This document shows positions 45,062 through 55,390 of a stretch of DNA of 64,000 nucleotides, in pieces; the first letter of the stretch is position 1, and every line of letters starts with the position of its first letter. The notes under the pieces were generated by a model. It was not told the origin of the DNA, did not search any database, and saw only the letters and a program-made list of their open reading frames with translations. Source of the DNA: Phlebiopsis flavidoalba (taxonomy: Eukaryota > Basidiomycota > Agaricomycetes > Polyporales > Phanerochaetaceae). Made by a program: the position numbers and the translations under genes. The stretch is from assembly GCA_035772785.1 (NCBI GenBank), contig JAOCPU010000010.1:310001-374000 (forward strand), written 5' to 3'.

Positions 45062-46835
45062 AGACCAACATGCGAAGCGAAGCACGCGCAGTGGCCTGAC
45101 GTTCTCGCCATATGGAATTCGTGCCGAAGCTGCAAGCCAGACAAGAAAGTAGAGGCCCACCCGAACATAGCCGGCCACGTCATCAAGGCCGTAGACGTCG
45201 ACTTCAACCAGCTGCTATCTGACGCGTTGGAGATTGAGCATAGTCGGGACATGGAAGATGCTGATGACGCGGAAGGTCACGATTTAGTCTACACCCCGCC
45301 GGCCCCTCGCCGTTGACTAGCCCGCCGACTTCTCGACCGGGGACGCCCACACTCACACCGTTGACCTCTCGCTGTCACCGTCTCCTGCACCCATTGCCTG
45401 CAAAGAACCAGCAGCAAAAACAAGTAAACAGTGCCCGGCCAGCCGAACCCAAGGGTAAGGCGAGCGATGCACCGTCGAAGCCCAGCCACCCCCCCCAAAG
45501 AAGCCTCCACCACGGATGGAGGACGGAGTCTCACCTGAATCACAAGAAACGCGGAGAGCGTACGCACGGCGAAAGAAGGCTCGCCTGGCAAAAAAGACTC
45601 TGTGACAAAGGACCCGGCAAAGCTCAAGATCCGCTCCTCCATATCCAAGAAGTCCCGCGACGTGAACTGTCTCAAGACGAACTTCAGCACGGCCCAGCCT
45701 GTCGTGGGCGAAGGGCGCATGGATCGGCCTCCGCCAGCCCGTGATTGCGAACATACCAACCCTCGAGGAGGTCACGGAAGAAGGCCTCGAAGAGTATGAT
45801 TGGAACGGATAGGGTGGTGAGTGGCTGCACAACGTGATTGATTGACATGCACTTAACTTTTGCTTAGTGATCCTACCGGTCATCACTACAAAGGACGGTA
45901 GAATAGTTGCGGCACTCCCTGGCCGCCCGTCGGCGATGATTCCTGGGATCAGAACACCGAGGGAGTACTGGCGGCTCTCAAAACGCGCAGAACGGAAGCT
46001 TCGGTTTGGGAAGAAGCGGGACCGCCGCGGTAGGTTCCTCACCATTGCGAGCGGTGCATTTGTCATACGGCGGCGGCCAGACTTGTGCGTCGTTGCCTGC
46101 CCTTTCAATTCGAGCTCATGCTGACGTATCCGGGACAGCGTCCAGGGAACTTGAACGTCAGCGTACATAACAAAAAGGTGCTCGCCGAACTATAGCGGTG
46201 ACCCCTGCGTACGTACCGGCTTATTCGTTGGGGGAATGGTGCGTGTTGACCAGATGCCTCCGTCATGTGTTCACGGCTGACATATGTTCAGCAATGCTTG
46301 CATATTACTTCCCGCTTTTTGTGAACGTGGAGTACGCTGACACGATGTCTAGCCTACAGATCAACAAGCAAACCGTTACCTTTGCCGCAACCACCCCGAG
46401 AGAGTATCTACGCCGCCGCCTCCGTGAACTTTTCGCGACACACGGTCTGCTTCGAGCACAGCGGACTTTGGGGTAACAATGGCGAACGGCATCTGTCCGA
46501 TATGGTGGGGTGCGCGGGTACGTTCGATTGGCGTCGCGGCGGGCACCTCATTCTCCGACAACTTGGCCTCGTTATACGCTTGGCCCCTCCCAGGCTCTCT
46601 GATCTGCATCCCTTCGGCAACCTTAAAGCATGTAACAACCTCAATAGCCCCAGGCCGAGACTCGCTACTCCTTCACTCAGTACTCAGCGGGCGGCATCTC
46701 TTTCGCTGGGTGCATTATGGACACCAGACTTGGAAGGGGGACTTGTCTGTTAAGAACAAAACCAAGGCCAAGGCAGAGGAATGGCAGGGCGTGATACCAA
46801 ATGGAAACAGGCTGCTAAGATGTTTTCTACAGTAG
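45062..46835 (+). CDS. TET/JBP family 2-oxoglutarate/Fe(II) dioxygenase
   Basis: A nucleic-acid base dioxygenase of the TET/JBP family; relatives oxidise 5-methylcytosine or thymine. The N-terminal part reads EAKHAQWPDVLAIWNSCRSC, AHPNIAGHVIKAVDVDFNQL and SDALEIEH, the conserved Agaricomycete lead-in. It is followed by an S/P/K-rich linker (45,290-45,620). The double-stranded beta-helix part includes VTEEGLEEYDWNG, TTKDGRIVAALPGRPS, SYGGGQT (46,064-46,085) and SVNFSRHTVCFEHS (46,415-46,450), followed by the iron-binding aspartate that completes HxD once a single extra G is discounted. Then come GTFDWRRGGHLILRQLGLV, PGSLICIPSATLKH with the distal histidine near 46,627, the 2OG-binding PGRDS arginine and LFRWVHYGHQTWKG. 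The stop is at 46,833-46,835. The frame is broken at least five times, mostly by single bases. Its place beside the KDZ transposase inside shared TIRs marks it as transposon cargo. Confidence 0.8.
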
Positions 46836-47049
46836 AGAGCCTTCATGGTGACGCAATAGGCATATCACAGGATTAGTAGATGAATGAATGACTCAGCCCT
46901 CCTTGCATAAGTCCCAGAAAGAGTGCCCGTGATCTTGTTGAAAACAACAAAGTGTATCAAAACAAACACAAATCTCTCACACTCAGAGAGACGCTGACCC
47001 TCCCTGGTATCCCTAACCTCTCACTTGCCTCGACTAAACCGGCAGCCTC

Positions 47050-50000
47050 ATGGCGAAAGACCAGGAAGAAACGGAAACGCGACCCTCCCGAGCTATACGA
47101 GCCACCAAGCAGCAGTCCGCCAACATGTCATCACGGCAAGCAGCGAGTGCGTGAAGTTTTGACAGACGCAAGATTTGTGCGATTAACCGTACAAGAGCCC
47201 GTTGCGACGCCGCCATTCACCCCCCCTTGGCCTTTCCTCGGGGACCTTATCCATACAGCGATAGCTGCTTCGACAACGCCAGCGACGCCGGATCCCGTCT
47301 CCGGCATCGACACTTCTCAAGATTCTGACGCTGTCGATGGTCTGATTGTTCGCACGACGAACAAGGCCAAACGCTATCTGAACTCTGTAAGCTTCTCTAT
47401 TTCTAATCGAGTCACAAGGAACTTACGGGGATCAAGTTTCCGGTGCGTCGTCTCTGTTCTTTCACGGCGGCTGTGCACTGACGCAGTGTCCAGGATCGTC
47501 GCCAGACGTTCATGTTGATCGTGCGCGAATGGCGACATCTTCAAGCCCTTAAACGTGCAGGACGAGCCTTCGATCCTTCGGGTGTGGCTGGGACATCACA
47601 AGGGGAGCTTGCGGTCGAGTGCAGAGCATGCCCACATCCAGGTATCAACCTGCCTGACGGTTGGGACAAGGTTCCGGAGAGCGAATCGTGAGTACCGTCA
47701 CGACATCTGTTACGAGTGCATGCTAATCTTTGATAGATACATTTATAGACAGGTTATATCAACGGATTGCAACTTCCGGGTCAAGAGCCGCCACCCGGCC
47801 CGACGACTAAGCCGGACGTTTGCTTGTCGCCAGGATGGTCTTACATGGTCGAACACAAAGAATATGCAGAGCACTACGTGAAGTTCGCAGAAGACGACGA
47901 GGTGAGTCAACATCTGGATGGCCTCAACAGCCCATGTGCTCACTGTTTCCTTAGATCTCAACTTGCGTAGACCATCGCGCGCAATAGGCCAAGCCAACCT
48001 CAAGGTCCGCAAGGGGCTGAACGCGACAGGCGTCGTGGCTACATCCTGCGAGCACGAATGTTTTCGCAAGAACGGAGTCGGCGACCTCCAGCGTGGCGAG
48101 AGGTACGTGCTCATGATACAAGGATGCCAATCTCACTAACGCGCTCGCTTTAGATACAGCAACGTCGACTATGTATTCCTCTCGTCTCTCGTCGGCATCT
48201 CGGTATTGTACATCCTCGCAACATACGACATTGCGTGTCAATACTTCACCAATTTCTGGTCGCGCATGCCCGCTCTCTCCCCGAACGTCTCCATCTAAAG
48301 ATTCCGAAGGCTCGAGTGACGGTCAAGGTTCCCAAGGCCCATCTCGAGGTTCACCAGGAGTCCTGTCATGGACGGTTCTCTCCCTCAACTTCACCATAGG
48401 GGGCTGCAGGATTGATGGAGAGGGGGTTGAGCGACTTTGGTCGTGGTTGAACAAAGCCGCGCCCAGCGTGAAGGAGATGGGAATTTCGGCGCGGCGAGAG
48501 GTGATAGATGACTTCTGTGGGTATGCAGCATGGCAGAAAATGCTTTCGCTTGGTGAGTTGATCGCCTGTGGGGATTGCTCAACCATGACTAACCTTTCCC
48601 AGTTCATCAGCTCCTCCGCCTTCTCGTCGAGGCTATGAAAGAAGCCAACGTACACCTCGACGAGTTCATGGCGTTCGATCAACATCTGCGCCAACGATTC
48701 GGGAGCACGCTCGACAACTGGGAGAAGAGCATAGACGACTGGGAGAAGAACCCCTCTCTTCCATGCCCGTACCTACCAAGCATCGAACGTGAGTTGTGTT
48801 TACTCGCCCTCGCCCAACGCCATTAGCTGACTTCAGGATATAGGTATCACTGTCAACCAAGTGAAACAAGCCATGATGGAAGATGAAGAGCGCGATCGTA
48901 CCCGCGGGCATGCTGCTGCTGCAATTGCACAGGAGAAGACCCCGCTAGGGTTCATTGTTTATGGCTTGGAGGTTGAGGCTTCCCAGTAAGTCTTAGTACA
49001 GTGTCATTAGCGTAACATAACTCAACCAATCTCGACAGAATCGCCCTGCGTGAAGATGTCGCAGCCAATCCTGTAGTGGCCGCGCTGAACAGCGTTGCTC
49101 GCATCGAACGGCGGCGAGCAATTCGCAAGAAAATACAAGAGCTTCGTAAGCTTCAGGGCATCCATACGCCGCATGCCCTCGCGCACATCCGCACCTATGC
49201 CAGCAACCACTCGACCGAAGATCACAGCGCAGACGAACCGGAGAATGCCCCCCTCTACCTCCCATCTCACCCTGCCTTCAACAGTTCAAGGCATGTCGTC
49301 ATCCCCAAATCCATCATCGAGATGGAGGTACGGCTCCGCGAGGCGCAAGCCGCCGAAGCTCTCGACGATCTACGCCGACAGCTGCGCACGCGGACCTTCG
49401 CGAACAAGTATAAGATCCAACAAATCACGGGCCAGCGGATGAACACACGCGCACGAGCCAATGGCAGCAGACAATCGACAGGCGTGTCGGGGCTTGCGCC
49501 AGCCGTTATCGCGTCGCGCGAGTGGCTCTCCTCGCTCTCAAGGGCCCCGGCGACTGGGAGAATAGGTTCAAGGTACTCCAGGACGATGACATCCGCGCCA
49601 TCAATGATCGCGCCATGTCCGTGCAAGAGAAGGAAGACCGGCGAGCCCTGCGCATCGCTGCTGGACTCCCCGTTGACGGAGTCTTTGGAGAAGGCATGCA
49701 GGACGGCGTACAGATAGGGGAGGGTCGTCGAACTCTGTCCTGGATATGGCTCGACGACGGAGGCGAGGAGGGCGACGACGAGAGCCCACGTGTACAGGAA
49801 GGTAAGTAAAGGTCTGTCTACCACTACACGGACTGCGTTAACCTTCTCCCCTAGTCCTTCGCATTGAGTGGGCTAAGTCGAGGGCCCGAAAAGACCGGTG
49901 GATAGAGCAAGTCAATCGAGTGTACCACCAAATGGATCACGCCGTGCGGTATTGCCACTGGAGAGCCCGGTGGTGGGAGACGCAGTCTAAACGGCGACCC

Positions 50001-50300
50001 GACACTCCCAGCGACTTACAAGAAGGGCTTCGGGCCTACGCGAGTGAGCATGCCGCGCAGGAGTATGCACTCGCACAACGATGGACACTCGCCTGGGAGC
50101 CTGCAAGAGCCAAGGCTCAAGACTTCCTGCGGATGATTGCGAGCGGCGGCGCCCTGTCCGAAGTACCTCAAGCCGAACCTTCGTCCTCGTCGACGCCCGG
50201 CCCTTCAAACTCTTCGACAAGGCCTCCGGCATTCGTCGACATCACAATCCAGGATGAGGACGAAGAGGATGATGTTGGCCTCGAAGGAGACCTTGAATAG
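47050..50300 (+). CDS. KDZ transposase lacking its CxC2 zinc domain
   Basis: DDE-type transposase of the Kyakuja-Dileera-Zisupton class. The start at 47,050 reads MAKTRKKRKR if one extra A is discounted, then DPPELYEPPSSSPPTCHHGK and VDGLIVRTTNKAKRYLNS. After an intron the protein resumes at FMLIVREWRHLQALKRAGRA, FDPSGVAGTSQGELAVECRA, CPHPGINLPDGWDKVPES, CLSPGWSYMVEHKEYAEHYV, ATSCEHECFRKNGVGDLQRG and then the core: YSNVDYVFLSSLVGISVLYI (first D), ATYDIACQYFTNFWSRMPAL (second D) and DGEGVERLWSWLNKAAPSVK (catalytic E, 48,415-48,470). A helical C-terminal region follows, with IERRRAIRKKIQELRKLQGI, ALKGPGDWENRFKVLQDDDI, GEGRRTLSWIWLDDGG and VRYCHWRARWWETQ. The stop is at 50,298-50,300. About 250 residues expected between KRYLNS and MLIVREW, including the CxC2 zinc module, are absent: only about 100 bases lie between. 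There are about seven introns. Confidence 0.85.
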
Positions 50301-50499
50301 TATGGTGAGATTCTATCTTTATGTACAACCAATGAGCTGACAAGGTCTTCAAGGTCAGCTAACACAACGCGGCCGTAGAGCACAGCGACGAGCCCCCGGA
50401 GCAGACAACCTCAACGACCACGCAGGGCTTGACGGCGGTGGCTGGCCAGGGCACAGCGAAGAGCCCTCAACATGCAGCGTAGGGCGACGAGGTCAAATG

Positions 50500-51170
50500 T
50501 ACGGCGAGAACCATGCAGGGCACGCCGAGCAGAGCCCGGGGCACGACGACGAGCCCGGAACACGCATCAACGACCGCACAGGACGCAACGATGAGCCCCG
50601 AACGCACGACGGCGAGTGCCCAGGGCACGACGAGGGGCCCCGAACGCTCGTCGACGACCGGCTAGGACGCGACGAAGCACGACGGCGAGGGCCCAGGGCA
50701 CGACGAGGAGCCACGAACGTACCCCGTCGACCGGCCAGGACGCAACAACGAGCCCTGAACGCGCGTCGACGACCGGCCAGGATGCGACAAGGAGCCACGA
50801 ACGCACGACGAGCAGAGCCCGGGGCACGACGACGAGCCACGAACACGCGTCGACGACCGGCCAGGACGCGACATGGAGCCCCGAACGCGCGTCGGCGAGG
50901 GCTCAGGGCGCGACGAGCAGACACGAACGCACGACGGCGAGGGCCCAGGACGCGACGAGGAGCCACAAACGCACGACGAGCAGCCACGAATGCGCGTCGA
51001 CGACCGGCCAGGACGCAACGAGAAGCCCCGAACGCGCGTCGACGAGGGCCCAGGGCGCGACGAGGAGCCACGAACGCACGACGACGAGGGCCCAGGGCAC
51101 TACGAGGAGCCCCGAACGCGCGTCGGCGAGGGCTCAGGGCGCGGCCCGCCCCGCCCGCCCCCAGCGCATC
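50500..51170. repeat. 39-bp GC-rich minisatellite
   Basis: About 17 tandem units of roughly 39 bases. Each is built from a CGAACGC(G/A)CG block, a spacer GTCGACGA or ACGGCGA, then either GGGCCCAGGGCGCGACGAGG or CCGGCCAGGACGCGACGAGG, and AGCC. Because the unit is a multiple of three and has no stop codon, both strands and most frames stay open. I do not call a protein. It lies between the KDZ gene and the right TIR. Confidence 0.85.
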
Positions 51171-51276
51171 CGCCGCAGTGCGCTGCGCCCGCCCGCCTCC
51201 CGCTCGTAGACAGTGCCGCCACATGTGTACCTACCCATTATAGATAGAAGAATATAATATATTAATTGTTGATGCC

Positions 51277-51368
51277 TGTAGCATAAGCGTCCCGCATTTT
51301 AGATTGCCGGATAACGCTGCTTTTGCGGTGGGATCCCTTATTCTAAAATGCATGGGACGCCTGCTACA
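51277..51368. repeat. foldback with 27-base arms near right TIR
   Basis: TGTAGCATAAGCGTCCCGCA (then TTTTAGA) at 51,277-51,303 pairs with TCTAAAATGCATGGGACGCC (then TGCTACA) at 51,342-51,368 around a 38-base loop. It sits about 75 bases inside the right end of the KDZ element. Confidence 0.8.
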
Positions 51369-51444
51369 ACGAAGCCCGAAAACGCATTATGGGCCGTTTA
51401 GGCCAAAGGCCTATAATATATATAGGCTACATGCACGCCTGTTG

Positions 51445-51585
51445 AACTTGAGAAAAGAGGCGAGCGTGGAGGTCGAGGCGTAGTTGTTGCGAAGTGTCTC
51501 CCAGATCTGGCGAGCCGACTGCGACTCGTCCTCGAGGAGGTGTAGCAGCGAGGGGTCGATGGTGGAGATGAAGACGAATTTGACC
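51445..51585 (-). pseudogene. copia gag, downstream fragment
   Basis: The minus strand reads VKFVFISTIDPSLLHLLEDE then SQSARQIWETLRNNYASTST and LASFLKF, the gag (UBN2-type) signature of copia elements. It ends where the 14.5-kb element begins at 51,444 and is separated from the gag N-terminus by the 3.4-kb element. Confidence 0.85.
51578..51585. repeat. 8-bp target duplication, left copy
   Basis: ATTTGACC here and at 55,001-55,008. Removing one copy and the insert restores the copia gag reading DNSVKFVFIST on the minus strand. Confidence 0.9.
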
Positions 51586-52492
51586 ACATCTAGGCAACTG
51601 TTTAATGCATTAGACTCCAGCCCCATCTGTAATGTGCAATGCATTAATCTCCAGGTAGTGTTCAATGCATTATTTGCTGCTTTCCACCTGCGAGCTGGGT
51701 TTGAATATGCTGCAGCAGCATCACGGGTACCTCACCCAAAGCGGTAAGATATTGATAACAGCCAGACTGCCACTGTTATCGGGCTGTTATCGGGCGTCTG
51801 ATCTACTGTCCGCCGTCCGCTGCCCGCGGCGCTTTACCGACGGCTGCCTAATATGGTACACCCCCCGCCGCGTCGATTGAATTCGCTTTTTCTCGGGCTT
51901 TTTCGTGATTTTTTAGGTATAAATCATTGATTCATTGACTAAACTACTCTACATGTACATAAAAAACACTATATATATATGTGCTACGGGGGTTTAATCG
52001 GAGCCGGCGGCGGCGGGTACCGGGCGCCGGTGGCGGCGACGACGGCAGCGGCGACGGCGGTGGCGACGGGGCTGGGCGATGGTATGGCGTTGACGTTAGA
52101 GAGGCGGCGCGCGCACACCAGCGCGTGGGCGAGGCGAGGCGGCATGCGTCGTGTGCGTATTGGGGGTGGCCAGCGGCTCGTGCGGTCGTCGTGGGGCGCC
52201 GCCGAGCGCACGCGCGGCGGCGGTCATTGGGCACCAATGGACCCCCGGCTTCCATCCGTTCGGCGCACAAAACGATGTGCGTCTGGAGGACGCGGAGCGG
52301 GAGGGACGGTGGAGACGGGGGGTCGCGCAGGGGCGCGGGGATCCAGCACCCTGCTGGGAGCGCGCACCGTTCGATGGCGCCGTGTTCGCGACGGGTCCTG
52401 CGTCGCTTGTGACGCAGGACAGAGACGGTGGGGACGGCGTGGGGCCAGTGAGGGCCGAGTGCGAGGGGAGTGTGGAGGTCGGATAGGGGGTA

Positions 52493-52523
<31 letters not shown>

Positions 52524-52535
52524 GGGGGGGGGGGG
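52493..52535 (+). repeat. poly-G tract (30 G, T, 12 G)
   Basis: A run of 30 guanines, one T and 12 more guanines. It can form G-quadruplexes and is a likely site of sequencing length error. Confidence 0.95.
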
Positions 52536-52757
52536 CTGGGGGCGCGCCGCCGCACGCTCTGGACATAGGCGTACATGTCTGTACGCTCTACATGGCGATG
52601 CTCGACCATAATGCGTCGCTTCTGACGCAGTATGGTGGCGGCGGCGGTGGTGGTGGGACTGGCAGGACCGGGGGTGGGTGGTCGAGGTGATGTCTGCGCT
52701 GGGGGACGCAGGTGCGGTGAGTACGGGGGGCGGTGTGTGAGTAGCGCACCTTCGTGA

Positions 52758-52787
52758 CGTGGAGGACGATCCGGATCGTCCTCCACG
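52758..52787. repeat. 30-bp perfect palindrome
   Basis: The half-site CGTGGAGGACGATCC is followed directly by its exact complement GGATCGTCCTCCACG, with no loop. As a result the two strands encode the same short peptide here. Confidence 0.95.
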
Positions 52788-55000
52788 CCGTTCCGCGGTG
52801 GGTAATGTGGTCAGCGGCAGGGTCACCAGCCATGGACGGCCACGCACCTTCGTCCCAAGAGCCCGCAGGCATACAAGACGAGCCAGGACGTTGGAGCATG
52901 CACCTAGTGCACTGCTCCAACGCTTTCCGATGGTTTTGGTGGCTGCGGGGTTCGTTGTTCGTGTTGCGAGTGTCGAGGTGGCCGAGCGCGGAGTTGGGCA
53001 GCGCGGATCGATCGACGACCGGGCGATTCGGGGTGGGGTTTAAGCGAGAGGAAGCACTCCAGGGCCCTCCTATGAAGGACCCTGGGCATCGAGGGTAGAG
53101 GATACAGACCGCCGTTCTCGCGAACGACGGTCTTGGGTGGTGGTTTGGGACAAGCAGGACTGAGCGCTTTGACCCCCTGCGGTGAAATCGGGCGACTTCT
53201 GGGTCGCCTCGGGCAGCCTCGGGCGACCACAGACAGTGCTCTCCCGCGCGAACGGTTGCTCGCGTAGCTTTGGCGTGTCTCGGGATGTGTCGAGGGCAAT
53301 ATTAGCTTGTTGCTGGTAAGTGGTTCCCACGCATTTCAGGAAAACATTATTTTGACCCTACCGTTCCCTCAACTTCTCTACCTTTCGACTAGGCATCGAC
53401 CTCCATCCACCACACTGTCAGCTAAATGCAACGGAAGGTATGTGCTACCGTTATTTAGTACGTAGAACCCAATTCTGAACTCCGTTTATTATTTCAGCCG
53501 CTAGACGTACGCGTACAGCGCAACTCGACGCGGCCCATGGGTAATGGGCAGCCCTATTAGAACCGGTACGTACCCCATTCATTGTGTCACGTAGGCTTAC
53601 TCGTTTCCCTTGAAACATTTTCTACATCATCTGTACATACTAACGAATTCATAGCCATGTTTTATGTCCTACTGGCGATCAAAAAACATTCCTGGAGTGT
53701 GGGCACCGTATGTGCTTACCACCAGGTGAGTACCTCACTTATTCTTTACTTCACCGGTTTCTATTGCCATCGGATGGCATGCAAAAGCTCTCTACATATC
53801 TAGAGAGTATGTGCATGCCATCCGATCAGCAACCTGCGGCCGCATTCTGCAATCCGGCTCACCTTCTCCTCGACGTTCGGTTGGGCGCCTATTCCCACGA
53901 ATGTCGTTTTATTGCTCCATGCTCTCTCAGCGATGAGTACATGAATTATACACTCGCTTCTGACTTTAACTAGCCCCTGAATGTATTTGCTGCCCTCAGA
54001 AGTATGATTTCAATGCTTGGCTCATATATTGTAATCATTTCTTTGATCTCTTCCCAGGGCAGTGCTTCCCCCCTTGAAAATCACTCTGTGCACAAGGAAA
54101 GTATATGAGTAGACTGTAGAGCAATCCATGTATCACATTATGGCTGTAGTATGCAATACATTTACTATCAGTACTGCCTGAGTAGCTGTATTACATCTTG
54201 AAGACATTCTGGCATTAAAACACTCATGCCTTGAGTATTTCCATCATCTGGTACCATAATACTGGTCTCTGTATTGCTTTGTATGTATGTAGCTATGTTA
54301 CCGGTGCTGCAGAGCCATTTCCCCGCACTTCTTTCTCGAATATATATCCGAATTTATTAGTAATTTTCGTTTTAATGACTGGAAGCAGGTGAATTGATGC
54401 CATAATGATGAGGATAATATGTGGACACATTGAAAGACTCGTAAACTCATCACATTATGTATCTACAGCCATGGGATTGGACTGCACAAAGCACATGAAT
54501 ATATATATATATATATGTATTTATGCGAGATTTATGGCGAATTTTGGTATAGGCTTATTACAATCACCTATAGCCTTCATAGTAGCCTAATCACAATCGC
54601 ATTTGAGTTCATATATAATGTACATGCTATCTAGTAGAAGGGAGCCCAGAATGGGGCACCCAACCCGGTCCATGCAGGGCGCAGGGCGGGAGCGTGCCCA
54701 ATTTGGAAGTGTGCGGCCGTACAAACAAAGACAAAGAGTGCGCCGCAGTGTGCGCGCAGTGAGCGCCGGCAGGCGGCGCACGCGAGTACACCATCGGATG
54801 TGATGGCGACACATTAGGGTTCACAGATAACAGACCAGAGAGCTTGATCTAATCTGTGCTCCCAGAATGGTGTTGTACATCAACAGCATTCAAACCCAGA
54901 CGCGCCTGCAAAAGCCTCACCGAGCTGGCTGGAGTTTAATGCATTGCACAAGTACAGCCGGCTGGCAGCAGCTAATGCATTAAACACTTGCCTAGGGCTC

Positions 55001-55298
55001 ATTTGACCGAGTTGTCTACCGATAGCCAGTCGTCGTAGTCCGCGTCATTTGGCCCGGGGGGCGTGACTTTGGAGTCAATGATGGCGGCTGACTTGGTGGC
55101 GATGAGGTAGTGACGGATGAGCAGGGCCCAGACCTTGTAGTTTGAAGAGCCTTTCAGCTTGTCGATCTGGTCCAGCTTCATGCTCGGTGCCGAAGACGTC
55201 GTTTTGGCAAAGGCCGAAGTGGAGATGGACGAAGGGTTGGCAGCCGTGGTGCGGCGGCCAGAGACGGAGCCACCAGTGGGGGACGGTGGGCGAGACAT
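55001..55298 (-). pseudogene. copia gag, N-terminal fragment
   Basis: Start at the ATG complement of 55,296-55,298, MSRPPSPTGGSVSGRRTTAA, then KLDQIDKLKGSSNYKVWALL and IRHYLIATKSAAIIDSKVTP to DYDDWLSVDNSV. The K-L-x-G-S-x-N-Y-x-x-W pattern is the hallmark of copia gag. It is interrupted at the 8-bp duplication by the 3.4-kb element. Confidence 0.9.
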
Positions 55299-55366
55299 TG
55301 TGTGTGCGGATGTGCGCGGGGAGCAGGTTTGCGAGTGGGGAACGACGTGTCGGTCAGAGCCACTCG

Positions 55367-55378
55367 GGGCTCATAACC
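55367..55378 (-). promoter_or_regulatory. copia primer-binding site (initiator tRNA-Met half)
   Basis: On the element strand GGTTATGAGCCC lies 12 bases inside the 5' LTR. It is complementary to the anticodon arm of initiator tRNA-Met (GGGCTCATAACC), the half-tRNA primer used by copia-type elements. Confidence 0.7.
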
Positions 55379-55390
55379 TATTTGCGTCAC

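Larger units (their letters stand above)
36953..51444 (+). mobile_element. 14.5-kb KDZ-family DNA transposon carrying a TET/JBP gene
   Basis: The ends are matched inverted repeats. The left reads CACCAGACCATGTAGCC and the right, read inward, CAACAGGCGTGCATGTAGCC. From ATGTAGCC onward about 60 bases align without a gap, including ATAATGCGTT and GGGCT. Inside, all on the plus strand, are a hypothetical gene (38,092-40,640), a gene with an RNase-H-N-type domain (about 40,877-43,415), a TET/JBP dioxygenase (45,062-46,835) and a KDZ transposase (47,050-50,300). GC-rich repetitive subterminal blocks lie at both ends. The flanking five bases differ (GGGAG left, AACTT right), and the copia sequence on the two sides is not contiguous, so the present copy is not a simple insertion. 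Association of KDZ transposons with TET/JBP genes in Agaricomycetes is established (Iyer and colleagues, 2014). Confidence 0.75.
51586..55000. mobile_element. 3.4-kb TIR element inserted in copia gag
   Basis: The left end reads ACATCTAGGCAACTG and the right, read inward, GAGCCCTAGGCAAGTG. Both continue TTTAATGCATTA, and AATGCATTA/TAATGCATT palindromes recur several times in the first and last 110 bases. It is flanked by the 8-bp duplication ATTTGACC. Eight-base duplications are typical of hAT, P and some other superfamilies; the tips do not settle which. No transposase is recognised. The interior holds a poly-G tract, a perfect palindrome and a GC-rich block at 52,000-53,330, followed by AT-rich sequence to 54,640. 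Confidence 0.85.

Noticed and set aside
50497..51243. Long arginine/proline-rich open frames on both strands
   Set aside because: They arise because the 39-base repeat is a multiple of three without stop codons; the same composition appears in all frames.
51944..52847. Proline- and glycine-rich ORFs of 200-280 codons
   Set aside because: They are produced by GC-rich low-complexity DNA and a poly-G run inside the 3.4-kb element, overlapping on both strands with no domain.
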